64,000 nucleotides of DNA from Anaerolineales bacterium (GCA_026928255.1 JAIXKJ010000008.1:783298-847297); one strand, 5' to 3'. Shown: positions 51,171 to 60,945, counted from the stretch's first letter. Program-made: numbers and translations. Notes: generated from the letters alone by a model not told the origin.

Positions 51171-52070
51171 ATGAAAATCGCAGTCACTGGCGCATTTAGT
51201 TATTCAGGGAAATATATCACCCGTCGCCTGCTCGCTCAAGGACACGAAGTGATCACCCTCACCAATCATCCTGAGCGCGGCGGTATCTTTGACGGTCAAG
51301 TTAAAGCGTATCCGCTTAACTTCGACGAACAAGCGACCGCCAAAGCGCTGACGGGCGTGGATACGCTCTACAACACGTATTGGGTGCGGTTTGACCGCGG
51401 CGCTAATACACAACCCAAAGCCGTTGAAAACACGCGAGCGTTAATCGCGGCGGCAAAGTCCGCTGGCGTGCGGAAAGTAGTTCACATCAGCATTGCCAAT
51501 CCAGACATTGACTCGCATTTGCCTTATTACTGGGGAAAAGCCAAAAATGAAAAGGCAGTCATTGAAAGCGGCATGGCTTACGCCATCTTGCGCCCCACTG
51601 TTCTGTTTGGCAAGGAAGACGTGTTGATCAACAACATCGCTTACTTAATCCGTCGCCTGCCGATTTTTCTCCAAATGGGCGACGGACAATATAAAATTCA
51701 ACCCATTTACGTCGAAGACCTCGCGGATTTAGCGCTTCAAGCCGCCGCGCAAACCGAAAATGTGATTTGGGACGCGGTCGGTCCAGACGTATTTACTTTC
51801 AATGAATTAATCCAAACCATCGGCGCGACGGTCGGGAAAAAACCTTATATCGTTCGCGCGCATCCGCGCGTGGCGCTGATCGCCGCGCAATGCTTAAGCG
51901 TCTTCGTGCGCGACGTGTTATTAACTCCCGAAGAAGTGGACGGTTTGATGGCAGACTTGCTGGTTTCTTCGCAACCCGCTAAAGGTAAAACCAGTTTGCG
52001 AAAATGGCTTGAAGAAAATAAAGCGACGGTCGGGGCGCAATACGCTTCCGAGCTGCAGAAGCATTATTAA
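51171..52070 (+). CDS. NAD(P)-binding epimerase-like protein (atypical SDR)
   Basis: 299 residues. N-terminal Rossmann motif VTGAFSYSGKYI (about 5-16), HISIANPDIDSHLPYYWGKAKNEK with the YxxxK-like YYWGK replacing a classical site, and NDUFA9-like C-terminal arrangement. Possibly a quinone or sugar-nucleotide related reductase. AAAGGAGAG site before the ATG at 51171. Confidence 0.75.
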   Translation: MKIAVTGAFSYSGKYITRRLLAQGHEVITLTNHPERGGIFDGQVKAYPLNFDEQATAKALTGVDTLYNTYWVRFDRGANTQPKAVENTRALIAAAKSAGVRKVVHISIANPDIDSHLPYYWGKAKNEKAVIESGMAYAILRPTVLFGKEDVLINNIAYLIRRLPIFLQMGDGQYKIQPIYVEDLADLALQAAAQTENVIWDAVGPDVFTFNELIQTIGATVGKKPYIVRAHPRVALIAAQCLSVFVRDVLLTPEEVDGLMADLLVSSQPAKGKTSLRKWLEENKATVGAQYASELQKHY

Positions 52071-52153
52071 TTTACGCCGCGAGTCGTCGCTTCAAATTAT
52101 TGAAATGAAGATTTAGTTTACGCGCAGTTTATCTTTGCGAGAAATTTCTATGA

Positions 52154-53827
52154 TTACTTGCCGCGCAAAACCACATTATCTACATATATTAAAAGCGGAA
52201 GATCCGCCGTGCTTGCTCCTGGATGGTCAATGCTGATAATAACATAACGACTCAAGCGCGGTCCAAATACATCTAATGGGATTTGAACGTGCTGCCATGT
52301 GCCTGGCTGAAGCGTGCCGCCTTCAATAAACTGACTTTGCAACAATTCAACCCGATAGATTGCGGGCTGATAGGAAGGTCCGCGCAACGTAACGCCAATC
52401 GTGTAAACTTTTGGCAAGTTTTTCGGCTCGACATATAAATCAAAATCGAGCCATTGATATTTATTAAAATCTACTTGATCGTTGCGAAAATCAAGCGACC
52501 AGAACTGATAAAGATTTACTTTAATGGCGTTGCCGCTCATGGCAATGTCAGATTGGTCAAATTGAATGCTGTCGGGTCGTCCCTCAGGAGGATAATTACT
52601 CCAAGCAGAGTTAAGCCTGTCGCGATAGATTACTTCTGTTTGATTTAGATCGGCAGGCGGCGGAATAATGGGCGTAGAAGTTGGGAGAGGAGGCGCTCCA
52701 AAAAAGGAGCGAATCACATTTTCGCTAGGCTTGCCTAAAAAATCGTTATGAATGTTCCATGGCTCAGGGTAGTTTGACCAACCTTCAAACGCATAGCAAA
52801 AAATGCCTTCCACCCAGTCTTTTCCATGAAATGTGTCGAAGACCGCCTGAAACAGGTCGCTTTGTTCCTGTAGATCAATCTTATTTGAGGAATCAAGATA
52901 ATTATAGTTTTGAGTTTGCGTGTGAACGCTCCAAAAGCCGATTTCAGAGATCAAAATTGGTTTGTTCCATTTTTCTGAAAGAGCTTTTAAGCGTTCGGCA
53001 TAAGGCTCATAAGCGCGATCTAATTGCTCGACAGAAGGATCTATCACGCCTGGCAGGCTGAGATAATACGGATGCGCGCCAATCGAATCAAGCGCGTCCC
53101 AAAATTTCGCTTGGCGGAGCGGACGTTCCTCATCAAACGCTACGGTAACTTTGCCGTGATATACCGCTCTCACTTGCGCGATTAACTCTCGCCATTCTTT
53201 TTCCCGATGGGCGGTACTGTCCAATTCAGGGCCTATGACGAGATAGTCGGTTCCGACTTCTTCCGCCAATTTAGCATAACGCAGGATCATTTCCCCATAA
53301 CTTTTAAACCAAGCACCCCATTGTTCTTCGGTATAAAATTTTCCTATATCCCCATGCCAATATTGTCCCCATCCAAGCGTTGCGATAATGTGTTCGCTCA
53401 TAACGCGCATTCCCAACCGATGAGCAGTTTTGACAAGGTAGGTATATTCTTCGTCGGATATAGCATGTAATGGATCGCAGTAGACTTCGACGCTCCTCAC
53501 ATCCCTTTGGTTACATTCAACGTGCAGTTTTATCCAATTTGCCCCTGTCGGCACAACTAGATTTTCCAACATCCACTCTACTTCTGATCTGCTATTTCCC
53601 CCAGGCACTGCCGGATAATAGACCAGCCCATTCATAAAATTCGTCATAGGAGCCAAAGTTGGAGCGGGAGTCAAGGTGGGCGTAATGGTTGGAACAGGCG
53701 ATGACGTAGAAATAGCCGTCGGCGTTGCTGTTTCCGTCGGCGGGATTTTTGTGACGGTTGTGACGGTTGGCGCACAAGCAACAAGCATAATGGTCAAAAG
53801 TAGAGTGGATAAAAATATTCTCTTCAT
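52154..53827 (-). CDS. Lipoprotein glycoside hydrolase, GH113-like TIM barrel with C-terminal carbohydrate-binding-like domain
   Basis: 557 residues. Lipoprotein signal (MLVAC), then a Thr/Pro-rich linker (about 25-60), a TIM barrel (about 65-385) with probable catalytic glutamates in IGPELDST and ISEIGFWS, and a beta-rich C-terminal domain (about 400-557). GH113 enzymes cut beta-mannans, but substrate here is not certain. It acts outside the cell. AAGGAAC site before the ATG. Confidence 0.75.
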   Translation of the reverse strand: MKRIFLSTLLLTIMLVACAPTVTTVTKIPPTETATPTAISTSSPVPTITPTLTPAPTLAPMTNFMNGLVYYPAVPGGNSRSEVEWMLENLVVPTGANWIKLHVECNQRDVRSVEVYCDPLHAISDEEYTYLVKTAHRLGMRVMSEHIIATLGWGQYWHGDIGKFYTEEQWGAWFKSYGEMILRYAKLAEEVGTDYLVIGPELDSTAHREKEWRELIAQVRAVYHGKVTVAFDEERPLRQAKFWDALDSIGAHPYYLSLPGVIDPSVEQLDRAYEPYAERLKALSEKWNKPILISEIGFWSVHTQTQNYNYLDSSNKIDLQEQSDLFQAVFDTFHGKDWVEGIFCYAFEGWSNYPEPWNIHNDFLGKPSENVIRSFFGAPPLPTSTPIIPPPADLNQTEVIYRDRLNSAWSNYPPEGRPDSIQFDQSDIAMSGNAIKVNLYQFWSLDFRNDQVDFNKYQWLDFDLYVEPKNLPKVYTIGVTLRGPSYQPAIYRVELLQSQFIEGGTLQPGTWQHVQIPLDVFGPRLSRYVIISIDHPGASTADLPLLIYVDNVVLRGK

Positions 53828-53857
53828 AGATGTTGTTCCTTGACGAGGTTAATACTT

Positions 53858-54094
53858 TTAATGAGCGTTTTGAGACACCGCTACAATCGTGCTACTTCCA
53901 TCTACTTTTTGAACAACATATATTTTTTCACCCGCGACATCAATATATGAAACTACACCTGATCCGCCAAACTCCCCGCTTCCGCTACTGTTTACCCAAA
54001 CGCCATCTTGTCCGCCACCTTCCCAAAAAACACGAGCATTAACATTTCCCCAAGGGTCATTCCTTCTATCTCGAAGTATTAAACGATTAGCCAT
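53858..54094 (-). CDS. Small beta-rich single-domain protein, orphan
   Basis: 78 residues from ATG 54094 (AAAGGAG site; the longer frame has none). No signal peptide. The layout, an early RLILRDRRNDPWGNVNARVFW, a Gly/Ser turn region and KIYVVQKV, looks like one carboxypeptidase-regulatory (Ig-like) sandwich. It resembles the 75-residue protein at 55811-56038 in order of strands. Function unknown. Confidence 0.6.
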   Translation of the reverse strand: MANRLILRDRRNDPWGNVNARVFWEGGGQDGVWVNSSGSGEFGGSGVVSYIDVAGEKIYVVQKVDGSSTIVAVSQNAH

Positions 54095-54129
54095 TTTGCG
54101 CTCCTTTAAGTATAGTTGTTTAATAAAAA

Positions 54130-54882
54130 TCAAAACGTCATTAATCGGGCTTCCGCCAAAGTTTTGAAACGAGAAATTTCGTTTAAGGCTTCGCCCTTCA
54201 TTTCTGGGTCAACATCATCAAAATTAAGTTCGTCAATATTGACATTTCCGATAATTGTGTAAATTTCTTTTGCTCCAAATAATTTATTCTCTGTGCAGAA
54301 GTCTGCAATCCCAAGCAATTTGTTAGCAAAGAAAAAGAATTCAGTTGCTTCCATAACGTAATTTGAATCAATTTCGGTGTAAATTGCGAGAAGTTTTTCT
54401 AACTCTTTTCTAAAAATAGACTTTGACATGCTTACTTGTGCCGCCGCCGCTCCCGTGCCGATAGCCCTTCCAACGCCTTCAAAGATAGCGCCAACAATGT
54501 CTCGGCTTTGAGGTATTAAGTTTGAAACTCCGCCATTAAGAAATAGAACGTTATCGCCAGAAATATATGTCTTTATCAATTGCGCTCTAAATTCAAGATG
54601 TTCGTTTTGAAGGGCTATATCTGCATGTTTGGTCGCAGAGCTTACTGCATCACTTGAAAATTTAGCGGCATTTCTATCTTGTCTCTTTGAATAACTGATA
54701 GCCAAGTCATAGTAAAGCATTGCGAGGAATGAATAAACACGAGGTAGAGGTTTTCCAGCCTTCTTTAATGCCAATAAAAATAAACCTTCGGCATTTTTAT
54801 ATGAGGAAATGTCATCTTTTTCTCCTGCAAAATCCCATTCCTGCATTGCATTTCCAACAATTGTTCCAATTTCGTCCGCCAT
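54130..54882 (-). CDS. Alpha-helical orphan protein
   Basis: 250 residues from ATG 54882 (AAAGGG site). Mostly helical with pairs of helices like a TPR protein (GLFLLALKKAG...YSFLAMLYYDLAISYS). A Gly/Ala-rich hydrophobic stretch (GAIFEGVGRAIGTGAAAAQ, about 140-158) could insert in or touch membranes. No enzyme motif seen. Codon use appears more AT-rich than in housekeeping genes. Confidence 0.6.
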   Translation of the reverse strand: MADEIGTIVGNAMQEWDFAGEKDDISSYKNAEGLFLLALKKAGKPLPRVYSFLAMLYYDLAISYSKRQDRNAAKFSSDAVSSATKHADIALQNEHLEFRAQLIKTYISGDNVLFLNGGVSNLIPQSRDIVGAIFEGVGRAIGTGAAAAQVSMSKSIFRKELEKLLAIYTEIDSNYVMEATEFFFFANKLLGIADFCTENKLFGAKEIYTIIGNVNIDELNFDDVDPEMKGEALNEISRFKTLAEARLMTF

Positions 54883-54895
54883 GATGGTTTCCCTT

Positions 54896-55264
54896 TTAAT
54901 ATGTGACAAGCATGATCAACTTGAAGTTTATAGGGCTGTAATTTCGTACAGGTAGAAGGTTCGGCTTAATAAGGCTTATCAAAAATAATATTGGGTCGCC
55001 AACAATAATAGCGACAGCCGCAACTAGGCTAACAAGCCCTATGTAAGGCACACCTGCATTTGCTAAAAATATCGCTAATAATCCCAGCGGCAATAAAATA
55101 ACAAAATATAATGCGGGAAGTAATAACATACTTGCCGCTTCCCCAAATGAATCATGCATTACTAGTCTGATAATAAACCACACAATGCCTGCGGCGACTG
55201 ACCGTAAGAAGTTCAGAAGTAGCGTTGCGCCCCACTGAACATTATCCAATGATGTATTCGACAT
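54896..55264 (-). CDS. Membrane orphan protein with three to four helices
   Basis: 122 residues from ATG 55264 (AAAGGAG site; upstream frame lacks one). Hydrophobic segments at about 10-32, 42-68, and 72-98. The end is positively charged and may be cytoplasmic. Unknown function. It is between two other orphan genes with short gaps. Confidence 0.6.
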   Translation of the reverse strand: MSNTSLDNVQWGATLLLNFLRSVAAGIVWFIIRLVMHDSFGEAASMLLLPALYFVILLPLGLLAIFLANAGVPYIGLVSLVAAVAIIVGDPILFLISLIKPNLLPVRNYSPINFKLIMLVTY

Positions 55265-55311
55265 TGACTGATTTCTCCTTTTGTTAGCAGGTCTATTCTT
55301 AAAATAGTACT

Positions 55312-55734
55312 TTACGGACATCGAGGGATTCGCTCAACATCCCATAAGCCATTCTTATTAATGACCAGCGCCTCGTCATTCACCCAATTCCCGTTATTGC
55401 CGCGATCATAGGAATACTCAACGATCCACGCTTGAATAACGCCTCGCGCTTGCGCGGTTGGTGATATTTGATTACATTCGCCAATTCTTGCAACATAGAC
55501 ATTCGTAGGTCTATACTCAGATGGAGTCATCGTGTTGTCGGTTCCAACATGCCTTTCAATGAGCGGCAGAAGCGAATCCTCTGTGGGTCTGTATGTTGGA
55601 TTTCCGCCGCCTCCCCCCTTAATCATCGCGACAACGCCTACCGTCACGGCGCAACACAAGCAACAAGTAAGAAATATTCCAACGAATATTAAAATAACGG
55701 GTTTCTTTTTTATCAAATTTGACATTTCGGACAT
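55312..55734 (-). CDS. Membrane-anchored orphan protein
   Basis: 140 residues from ATG 55734 (another Met three codons later). Helix (about 10-35) with a LTCCLCCAVTVGVV cysteine cluster, a Gly-rich hinge, then an outer domain of about 95 residues ending WDVERIPRCP. No known motif. The ribosome site is weak. Confidence 0.5.
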   Translation of the reverse strand: MSEMSNLIKKKPVILIFVGIFLTCCLCCAVTVGVVAMIKGGGGGNPTYRPTEDSLLPLIERHVGTDNTMTPSEYRPTNVYVARIGECNQISPTAQARGVIQAWIVEYSYDRGNNGNWVNDEALVINKNGLWDVERIPRCP

Positions 55735-55810
55735 AAATAAATACACTCTGATTGTATGTAGATAATCAACGCTTCGCAAAAAGAATCAAGCCAGTTCAAA
55801 TTTAGTTTCA

Positions 55811-56038
55811 TCAAATTGTGTTATCACTGAATTGCACGGTTACATTATCGTCAATTTCGCCGTCGTAAACTTCCCATCCGTTGACGTAAATCGTCCCGCC
55901 TCCGCCCGAAACGCTCCAAGATACGTTTCCAGAGTCGTTCGTCCGACCTGTGGAATATGCGCGTCCGCGCCAACTAATCTGAACGTCTGCGCTTATAATT
56001 GGGGCTTCCTCATGATTAACGACTTGGATGGTGATCAT
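55811..56038 (-). CDS. Small Ig-like (carboxypeptidase-regulatory-like) orphan protein
   Basis: 75 residues, AAAGGAG site. ITIQVVNHEEAPIISADVQI...GRTNDSGNVSWSV...IYVNGWEVYDG is the usual order of a carboxypeptidase-regulatory-like sandwich domain. No signal peptide, so cytoplasmic, which is unusual for such domains. It is first in a run of five leftward orphan genes. Confidence 0.65.
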   Translation of the reverse strand: MITIQVVNHEEAPIISADVQISWRGRAYSTGRTNDSGNVSWSVSGGGGTIYVNGWEVYDGEIDDNVTVQFSDNTI

Positions 56039-56202
56039 CGGCTTCTCCTTTAGCGTAAAATCAAAGAATGTATAATTATTTTCGCCTGCCGATTCAGGCT
56101 AGGCAGAAATTATCTTAAACGCATTTTGACGTTTTGTATCTGAAAAGAATCTGCAAAATACTGAAATCCGCACGCTTCTCGGAGTTTAGGAAAAACAGCG
56201 CT

Positions 56203-57303
56203 ATGGAAGATCTCACAAGAGAAGTTACCAAGGTATTACGCAATCTTAATCAACCCGATAAATGGAAGGATTCTCCCTGGCTTTCGTCCTGTTTGGTTCA
56301 AGAGCGCCTGGCTTCGGGCAAAGCTCAAACGCCTTATCAGGCGGTAAAGTCTATATTTGCGGATACGCTGAATTTATTATCATTAGAAAGTCCCTACTAC
56401 GAAGATATTCTGCGCGGCAGATTTTGGGAAGACCAACTGGTAACGCAGATGGTCCAAAACGGACGACCGCAATACTGGGAAGAAAGAAATTTTTATCTGT
56501 ATCAAAAAAAAGCGATCGCGCGCTTCGCCGCTCTGCTTATCGAGCAGGAAATAAATTGCCGAGAATCCGCCCAAGTTAGTCATCTCAAGTACGCGCGTCT
56601 GGCTGATAAAAATAAAAATCCTGCCGCCCGGATCGCGCTCTTCTCGTTATTCGGCTTATTATCGTTATTTTTTATTTTTCGAGAGAATTTTTATTTGGCT
56701 TCGACAACTTATTCAAATAAAGCATTAACTTCGCCAAGCATTCCGACGACGCCGACAAGCGCGGACAAAACAATCGTCTTTCAGGAAAATTTTGACGACG
56801 GAGCGCCCATTGAATTTAAATATAAAGTCGGACTTTGGGAAGTCGTTTCAAACGCCGACGGAAACCGAGCGCTAGACATCAACAGTATGGATTCGTCCAT
56901 TGAGTATCCCGTCATTGAATTTGGGAAACCCGAGTGGAAAGATTTCATTTTTGAATCGCGGGTCAATATCGTTGATTACAGCGTCAAAAACGACGCGCCG
57001 TTAGCGTCCATTCGATTTCGCGGAATCTACAAAATCGCCTTCACGCCTTATTGGAAAAGCGTAGAATTAGTCCTCGATCCGCCCTGGAAAAGCGTCAGCG
57101 AAAGGACGATTGAAATCCGAAGAAATACCTGGTATTCCGTCCGAATTGAAGTTGCGGATTCCACCGTTAACGTCTTTCTTGACGATAAACTGACGCTTTC
57201 AGAAACCATTTCAAGCGAAGTGGCGGGCATGTTCGGCTTCTCCACTTGGCACAACGCGCACGTCCAATTTGACGATATTACGATTCGGGCGACCCACCCA
57301 TAA
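56203..57303 (+). CDS. Membrane protein with helical N-terminal and LamG-like C-terminal domain
   Basis: 366 residues from ATG 56203; the site is weak (GGAAAA) and an earlier Met at 56134 is in frame. Residues 1-125 are helical; the stretch LRGRFWEDQLVTQMV...RNFYLYQKKAIARFAALL is like a degenerate sigma-70 region 4 type helix-turn-helix seen in some Chloroflexota proteins. One membrane helix (about 145-162), a Thr/Pro/Ser linker, then a concanavalin-like domain (about 185-364) ending HVQFDDITI. It may sense glycans outside and signal inside. Tentative. Confidence 0.6.
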   Translation: MEDLTREVTKVLRNLNQPDKWKDSPWLSSCLVQERLASGKAQTPYQAVKSIFADTLNLLSLESPYYEDILRGRFWEDQLVTQMVQNGRPQYWEERNFYLYQKKAIARFAALLIEQEINCRESAQVSHLKYARLADKNKNPAARIALFSLFGLLSLFFIFRENFYLASTTYSNKALTSPSIPTTPTSADKTIVFQENFDDGAPIEFKYKVGLWEVVSNADGNRALDINSMDSSIEYPVIEFGKPEWKDFIFESRVNIVDYSVKNDAPLASIRFRGIYKIAFTPYWKSVELVLDPPWKSVSERTIEIRRNTWYSVRIEVADSTVNVFLDDKLTLSETISSEVAGMFGFSTWHNAHVQFDDITIRATHP

Positions 57304-57370
57304 GCCGCCTTCACTTTAATAGTACAATGGGGCAAGCACGATATTTTTTTCAATTTACTGGAGTTTCTCT

Positions 57371-58771
57371 ATGGCAGAAAATTTTGATGTGGTTGTCATC
57401 GGCGCGGGACCTGCGGGTTACGTCGCCGCGATTCGCGCCGCGCAATTGAAACAAAAAGTCGCCGTTGTGGACAAGCAATGGCTGGGCGGCGTTTGTTTGA
57501 ACGTCGGCTGCATTCCCTCGAAGTCGCTGCTCAAAAACGCGGAAGTGGCGCACACCTTGCGCGAGCGCGGCAAAGAATTCGGTTTTTCGTTTGACAATTT
57601 GAAACTCGATTTTGGCGTTGCGGTCAAACGTTCGCGCGCCACGTCCGAGCGGCTCGTCAAAGGCATCGGCTTCTTGATGAAGAAAAACAACATCGCCGTT
57701 TTCATGGGCGAAGCAAAGTTCAAATCCAAAGACACGCTTAACGTAACGGATAAAGACGGCAAAGTTTCCGAATTGAAAGCCAAGAACTTTATCGTGGCGA
57801 CCGGCGCTTCGGCGGCGGCGCCCGCCGCGTGGAAGGTGGACGGCAAAAAAATCGTTACTTATAAAGAGGCGATTTTGCAAGATACCTTGCCGAAGTCGGT
57901 TGTGATTATCGGCTCGGGCGCAATCGGCGCGGAATTTTCCACCGTGTGGAACGCCTACGGCGCGGATGTAACCATCGTCGAAATGTTGCCGCGCATTGTG
58001 CCGTTGGAAGACGAAGAAGTCTCCAAAGAATTGGAAAAAGAATACAAGAAACGCGGAATCAAAATTTTGACCGGGCATAAAGTCGAATCGGTCGAGGCGA
58101 CCGCCAAAGGCGCGAAGGTCAAAGTTTCGGCGGACGGCAAAGAGACGATTCTCGAAGCGGATCAGGCGCTGGTCGCCATCGGCTTCCGCCCCAACTCGCA
58201 AGGCTTGGGCTTGGAAGAAATCGGCGTAAAAATTAACGAGCGCGGATTTGTTGAAATCAACGAGAAGATGCAAACCAACGTGCCCGGCGTTTGGGCGATT
58301 GGCGACGTAACCGGCAAACTGATGCTGGCGCACGTCGGCTCGGCGATGGGCATTGTGGCGGCGGAGCATATCGCCGAACACGAAACTGTAACGCTCGATT
58401 ACGAAATGATGCCGCGCGCGACCTATTCTTATCCGCAAGTGGCGTCCTTCGGGCTGACCGAAGCGCAAGCCAAAGAGCGCGGGTTGGACGTCAAAGTGGG
58501 GCGTTTCCCCTTTCAAGCCAACGGCAAAGCGCTGGGACTGGGCGATTACGCGGGCTTCGTCAAAATCGTTATGGACTCAAAATACGGCGAGATTCTCGGC
58601 GCGCACATGATCGGACCCGAAGTAACCGAACTCTTGCCCGAACTGACGCTGGCGCACATGATGGAATTAACGCCGCATGAAATCGCGCGCAACGTCCACG
58701 CGCACCCGACGCTTTCCGAAGCGCTGATGGAAGCGGCGCACGGCGCGGACGGCAGCCCGATTCACATCTAA
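57371..58771 (+). CDS. lpdA: Dihydrolipoamide dehydrogenase
   Basis: 466 residues. FAD loop VVVIGAGPAGYVAA, redox disulfide Cys42-Cys47 in GGVCLNVGCIPSK, NAD loop IIGSGAIGAEFS, and the C-terminal HAHPTLSEALMEAA with the active-site His. It serves pyruvate or 2-oxoglutarate dehydrogenases or the glycine cleavage system, none in the window. GGAG site before the ATG. Confidence 0.94.
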   Translation: MAENFDVVVIGAGPAGYVAAIRAAQLKQKVAVVDKQWLGGVCLNVGCIPSKSLLKNAEVAHTLRERGKEFGFSFDNLKLDFGVAVKRSRATSERLVKGIGFLMKKNNIAVFMGEAKFKSKDTLNVTDKDGKVSELKAKNFIVATGASAAAPAAWKVDGKKIVTYKEAILQDTLPKSVVIIGSGAIGAEFSTVWNAYGADVTIVEMLPRIVPLEDEEVSKELEKEYKKRGIKILTGHKVESVEATAKGAKVKVSADGKETILEADQALVAIGFRPNSQGLGLEEIGVKINERGFVEINEKMQTNVPGVWAIGDVTGKLMLAHVGSAMGIVAAEHIAEHETVTLDYEMMPRATYSYPQVASFGLTEAQAKERGLDVKVGRFPFQANGKALGLGDYAGFVKIVMDSKYGEILGAHMIGPEVTELLPELTLAHMMELTPHEIARNVHAHPTLSEALMEAAHGADGSPIHI

Positions 58772-58785
58772 AATTCGCGTTCAAT

Positions 58786-58822
58786 AAAGAACTCCGAGTT
58801 TTCAAAAAACTCGGAGTTCTTT
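58786..58822 (+). terminator. Terminator after lpdA
   Basis: AAAGAACTCCGAGTT (58786-58800) pairs with AACTCGGAGTTCTTT (58808-58822), followed by TGTTT. Confidence 0.85.
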
Positions 58823-58896
58823 TGTTTAGTCAACTTGAAAATTAATATGAAATGTGCTATTTAAGAGGGAATATATTTCATAAAAAAGGCAAACAA

Positions 58897-59727
58897 ATGC
58901 ATCGAGAGCGAATTTCTGAGAACGTCTATTGGTTTCAAAGCGAAGTGTACGCGCAAGTTACGGCGGGCGTGGTTGTCGGTCCGCAGTGGTCGGTGGTGAT
59001 TGACACGCTCGCCCTCCCCGAAGAGACGCTCGCCATGCGCGAGTTTATCGAGCATGAGTTAGGCTCGCAAGTTCGTTATGTCGTCAACACGCATTATCAC
59101 GCCGACCACGCTTGGGGAAACTGCTTCTTCCCCGACGCGATCGTGTTAGGACACGCCAAATGCCGCGACTATTTATTGAAAGACGGCGCCGCTTCGTTGG
59201 AAAGCGCGCGGAAACAAAATTCTAATTTGCGTCAAGTGAAGATTGTCGCGCCGCAAATTACCTTTGCAACAGGCGAAATGACGCTGCGAGTCGGAAAGAA
59301 AAATTTGATTCTGACGACCACGCCAGGGCACAGCGACGACGGAATCTCCGTCCTCGTTGAAGAAGATCGCGTCCTTTTTGCGGGCGACGCTTTTATGTCG
59401 CTGCCTTTCATCGTGGACGGCGACGCCGACGATTTGCTGGCTTCGATTAAGAAAATCGGCAAAATGGGACTCGAAAATATTGTGCAAGGCCACGGCGATA
59501 TTATCCTGCGCGGCGAGATTGACGCGGCGGTTAAGGAAAATATCAACTACTTGAACAACATCAAAAAAATTGTCAAAGCAAGCGGACGGCGCAAAAACGC
59601 CGAAGAATATTTGGAAGAAATCACCATTGAAGAATGCGGCAAGAGCCGCGTCCACCTTGGCGGTTTGGCGGAGACGCTGCATCGGCGCAACTTGCGCGCT
59701 TTGCGCTATCAAATGTTCGGAGAATAA
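58897..59727 (+). CDS. Metallo-beta-lactamase-fold hydrolase
   Basis: 276 residues from ATG 58897. Metal motif THYHADH (65-71), then [10 protein letters not shown] and FAGDAFM, and GHGDIIL. Single-domain enzyme of the glyoxalase II-like superfamily; substrate not assigned. 19 bp before the CDF gene. Confidence 0.8.
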   Translation: MHRERISENVYWFQSEVYAQVTAGVVVGPQWSVVIDTLALPEETLAMREFIEHELGSQVRYVVNTHYHADHAWGNCFFPDAIVLGHAKCRDYLLKDGAASLESARKQNSNLRQVKIVAPQITFATGEMTLRVGKKNLILTTTPGHSDDGISVLVEEDRVLFAGDAFMSLPFIVDGDADDLLASIKKIGKMGLENIVQGHGDIILRGEIDAAVKENINYLNNIKKIVKASGRRKNAEEYLEEITIEECGKSRVHLGGLAETLHRRNLRALRYQMFGE

Positions 59728-59746
59728 ATTCCGCGCAAAAGGCAAA

Positions 59747-60670
59747 ATGGGCGATTTTTCAAAAATACACGACCGCCGTCGGTTGACGCGCTACGCTTGG
59801 ATTTCCATCGCCGCCGCCGCGCTGACCATCGCATTAAAGGCGCTAGCCTATTTGCTAACCGGCTCGGTGGGCTTGCTTTCTGACGCGCTTGAATCCATTG
59901 TCAACTTAATCGGCGCGTTGATGGCGCTCGCCATGCTGACGGTAGCCGCCCGCCCGGCGGACGACGATCACGCTTACGGACACAGCAAAGCGGAATATTT
60001 TTCCAGCGGCGTGGAAGGGACGTTGATTCTCGTCGCCGCCGCCAGCATCATTTGGAGTTCCGTCTCGCGGCTGATTCATCCGCAGCCGCTTGAAAAAATC
60101 GGCTTGGGGTTAATCGTTTCGCTCGGCGCGACTCTCGTCAACATGGCGGCGGCGTATATTATTTTTCGCGCGGGAAAGCGCTATCAATCCATCACGTTGG
60201 AAGCCAACGCCCGCCACCTGATGACCGACGTCTGGACCTCTGCGGGCGTAATTGCGGGCGTGGGCGCGGTATCGCTCAGCGGCTGGGAACGCCTCGACCC
60301 GATGGTGGCGTTGATTGTCGCCGCGAATATTATTTGGTCGGGCGTTCGCATTGTCCGCGACTCGGTGCTGGGGTTAATGGATACGGCGTTGCCCAACGAA
60401 GAACGCGCCCTAATTATTAAAGCATTGGATAGTTACGCCGCTCAAGGAATCCAATATCACGCGCTGCGGACTCGCCAATCGGGCGCGCGGCGTTTTGCTT
60501 CGTTTCACGTCCTCGTCCCCGATTCGTGGACGGTGCTGGAAGGACATCAATTGCTCGAACGCATCGAAGCCGACATCCGCGCCGCGTTGCCCGAAATCAC
60601 CGTCTTCACGCATCTCGAACCGCTGAACGACCCGTCCTCGTGGGCGGACACGAATTTAGACCGCCATTAA
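59747..60670 (+). CDS. Cation diffusion facilitator metal exporter
   Basis: 307 residues from ATG 59747 (AAAGGC site); the longer frame overlaps the previous gene. Six helices; metal site in [15 protein letters not shown] and [17 protein letters not shown], then [14 protein letters not shown]. The C-terminal domain is cytoplasmic. Likely exports Zn2+, Fe2+ or Mn2+ against protons. Ends in a 4-bp overlap with the converging gene. Confidence 0.87.
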   Translation: MGDFSKIHDRRRLTRYAWISIAAAALTIALKALAYLLTGSVGLLSDALESIVNLIGALMALAMLTVAARPADDDHAYGHSKAEYFSSGVEGTLILVAAASIIWSSVSRLIHPQPLEKIGLGLIVSLGATLVNMAAAYIIFRAGKRYQSITLEANARHLMTDVWTSAGVIAGVGAVSLSGWERLDPMVALIVAANIIWSGVRIVRDSVLGLMDTALPNEERALIIKALDSYAAQGIQYHALRTRQSGARRFASFHVLVPDSWTVLEGHQLLERIEADIRAALPEITVFTHLEPLNDPSSWADTNLDRH

Positions 60671-60945
60671 AGGCATTCGCCGTCGTCGCCGACGTAGCAG
60701 AAATCGCCTTGAAACAAACGCCATTCTTGCGTGAGTTTGGCTAATTCTTCGAGGTAAGGGCGAATCTCTTCGCCGCTGACGACGCGCTCGTTGTTGGCGA
60801 TGACGGGCAGCGTTCGCTTGGCGAATAGTTCTTTCGCCCGCGCCTCGTCCACGACGACGCGGTCATAGCCCAGAACCAACTCCTTGAATTCCGCTTCAAT
60901 CGCGTCCGCCGCCGGGCTTTTTTCCTCTCGATAGAGTTTTATCAT
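60667..60945 (-). CDS. Small glutaredoxin/thioredoxin-fold-like protein without CXXC
   Basis: 92 residues from ATG 60945 (AAAGGAG site). [22 protein letters not shown], then [20 protein letters not shown] looks like the end of a glutaredoxin fold (cis-Pro in LPVI). The N-terminal active-site cysteines are replaced (EEKSPAA). Two late cysteines ([13 protein letters not shown]) remain. It may be a redox-inactive or reorganised member. Confidence 0.55.
   Translation of the reverse strand: MIKLYREEKSPAADAIEAEFKELVLGYDRVVVDEARAKELFAKRTLPVIANNERVVSGEEIRPYLEELAKLTQEWRLFQGDFCYVGDDGECL

Noticed and set aside
53858..57303. Accessory stretch considered as a prophage or genomic island with defined ends
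   Set aside because: No integrase, transposase, tRNA junction or flanking direct repeats were seen at its borders.
57350..58516. 388-codon frame opposite lpdA
   Set aside because: Antisense shadow of lpdA; lpdA has all catalytic motifs.
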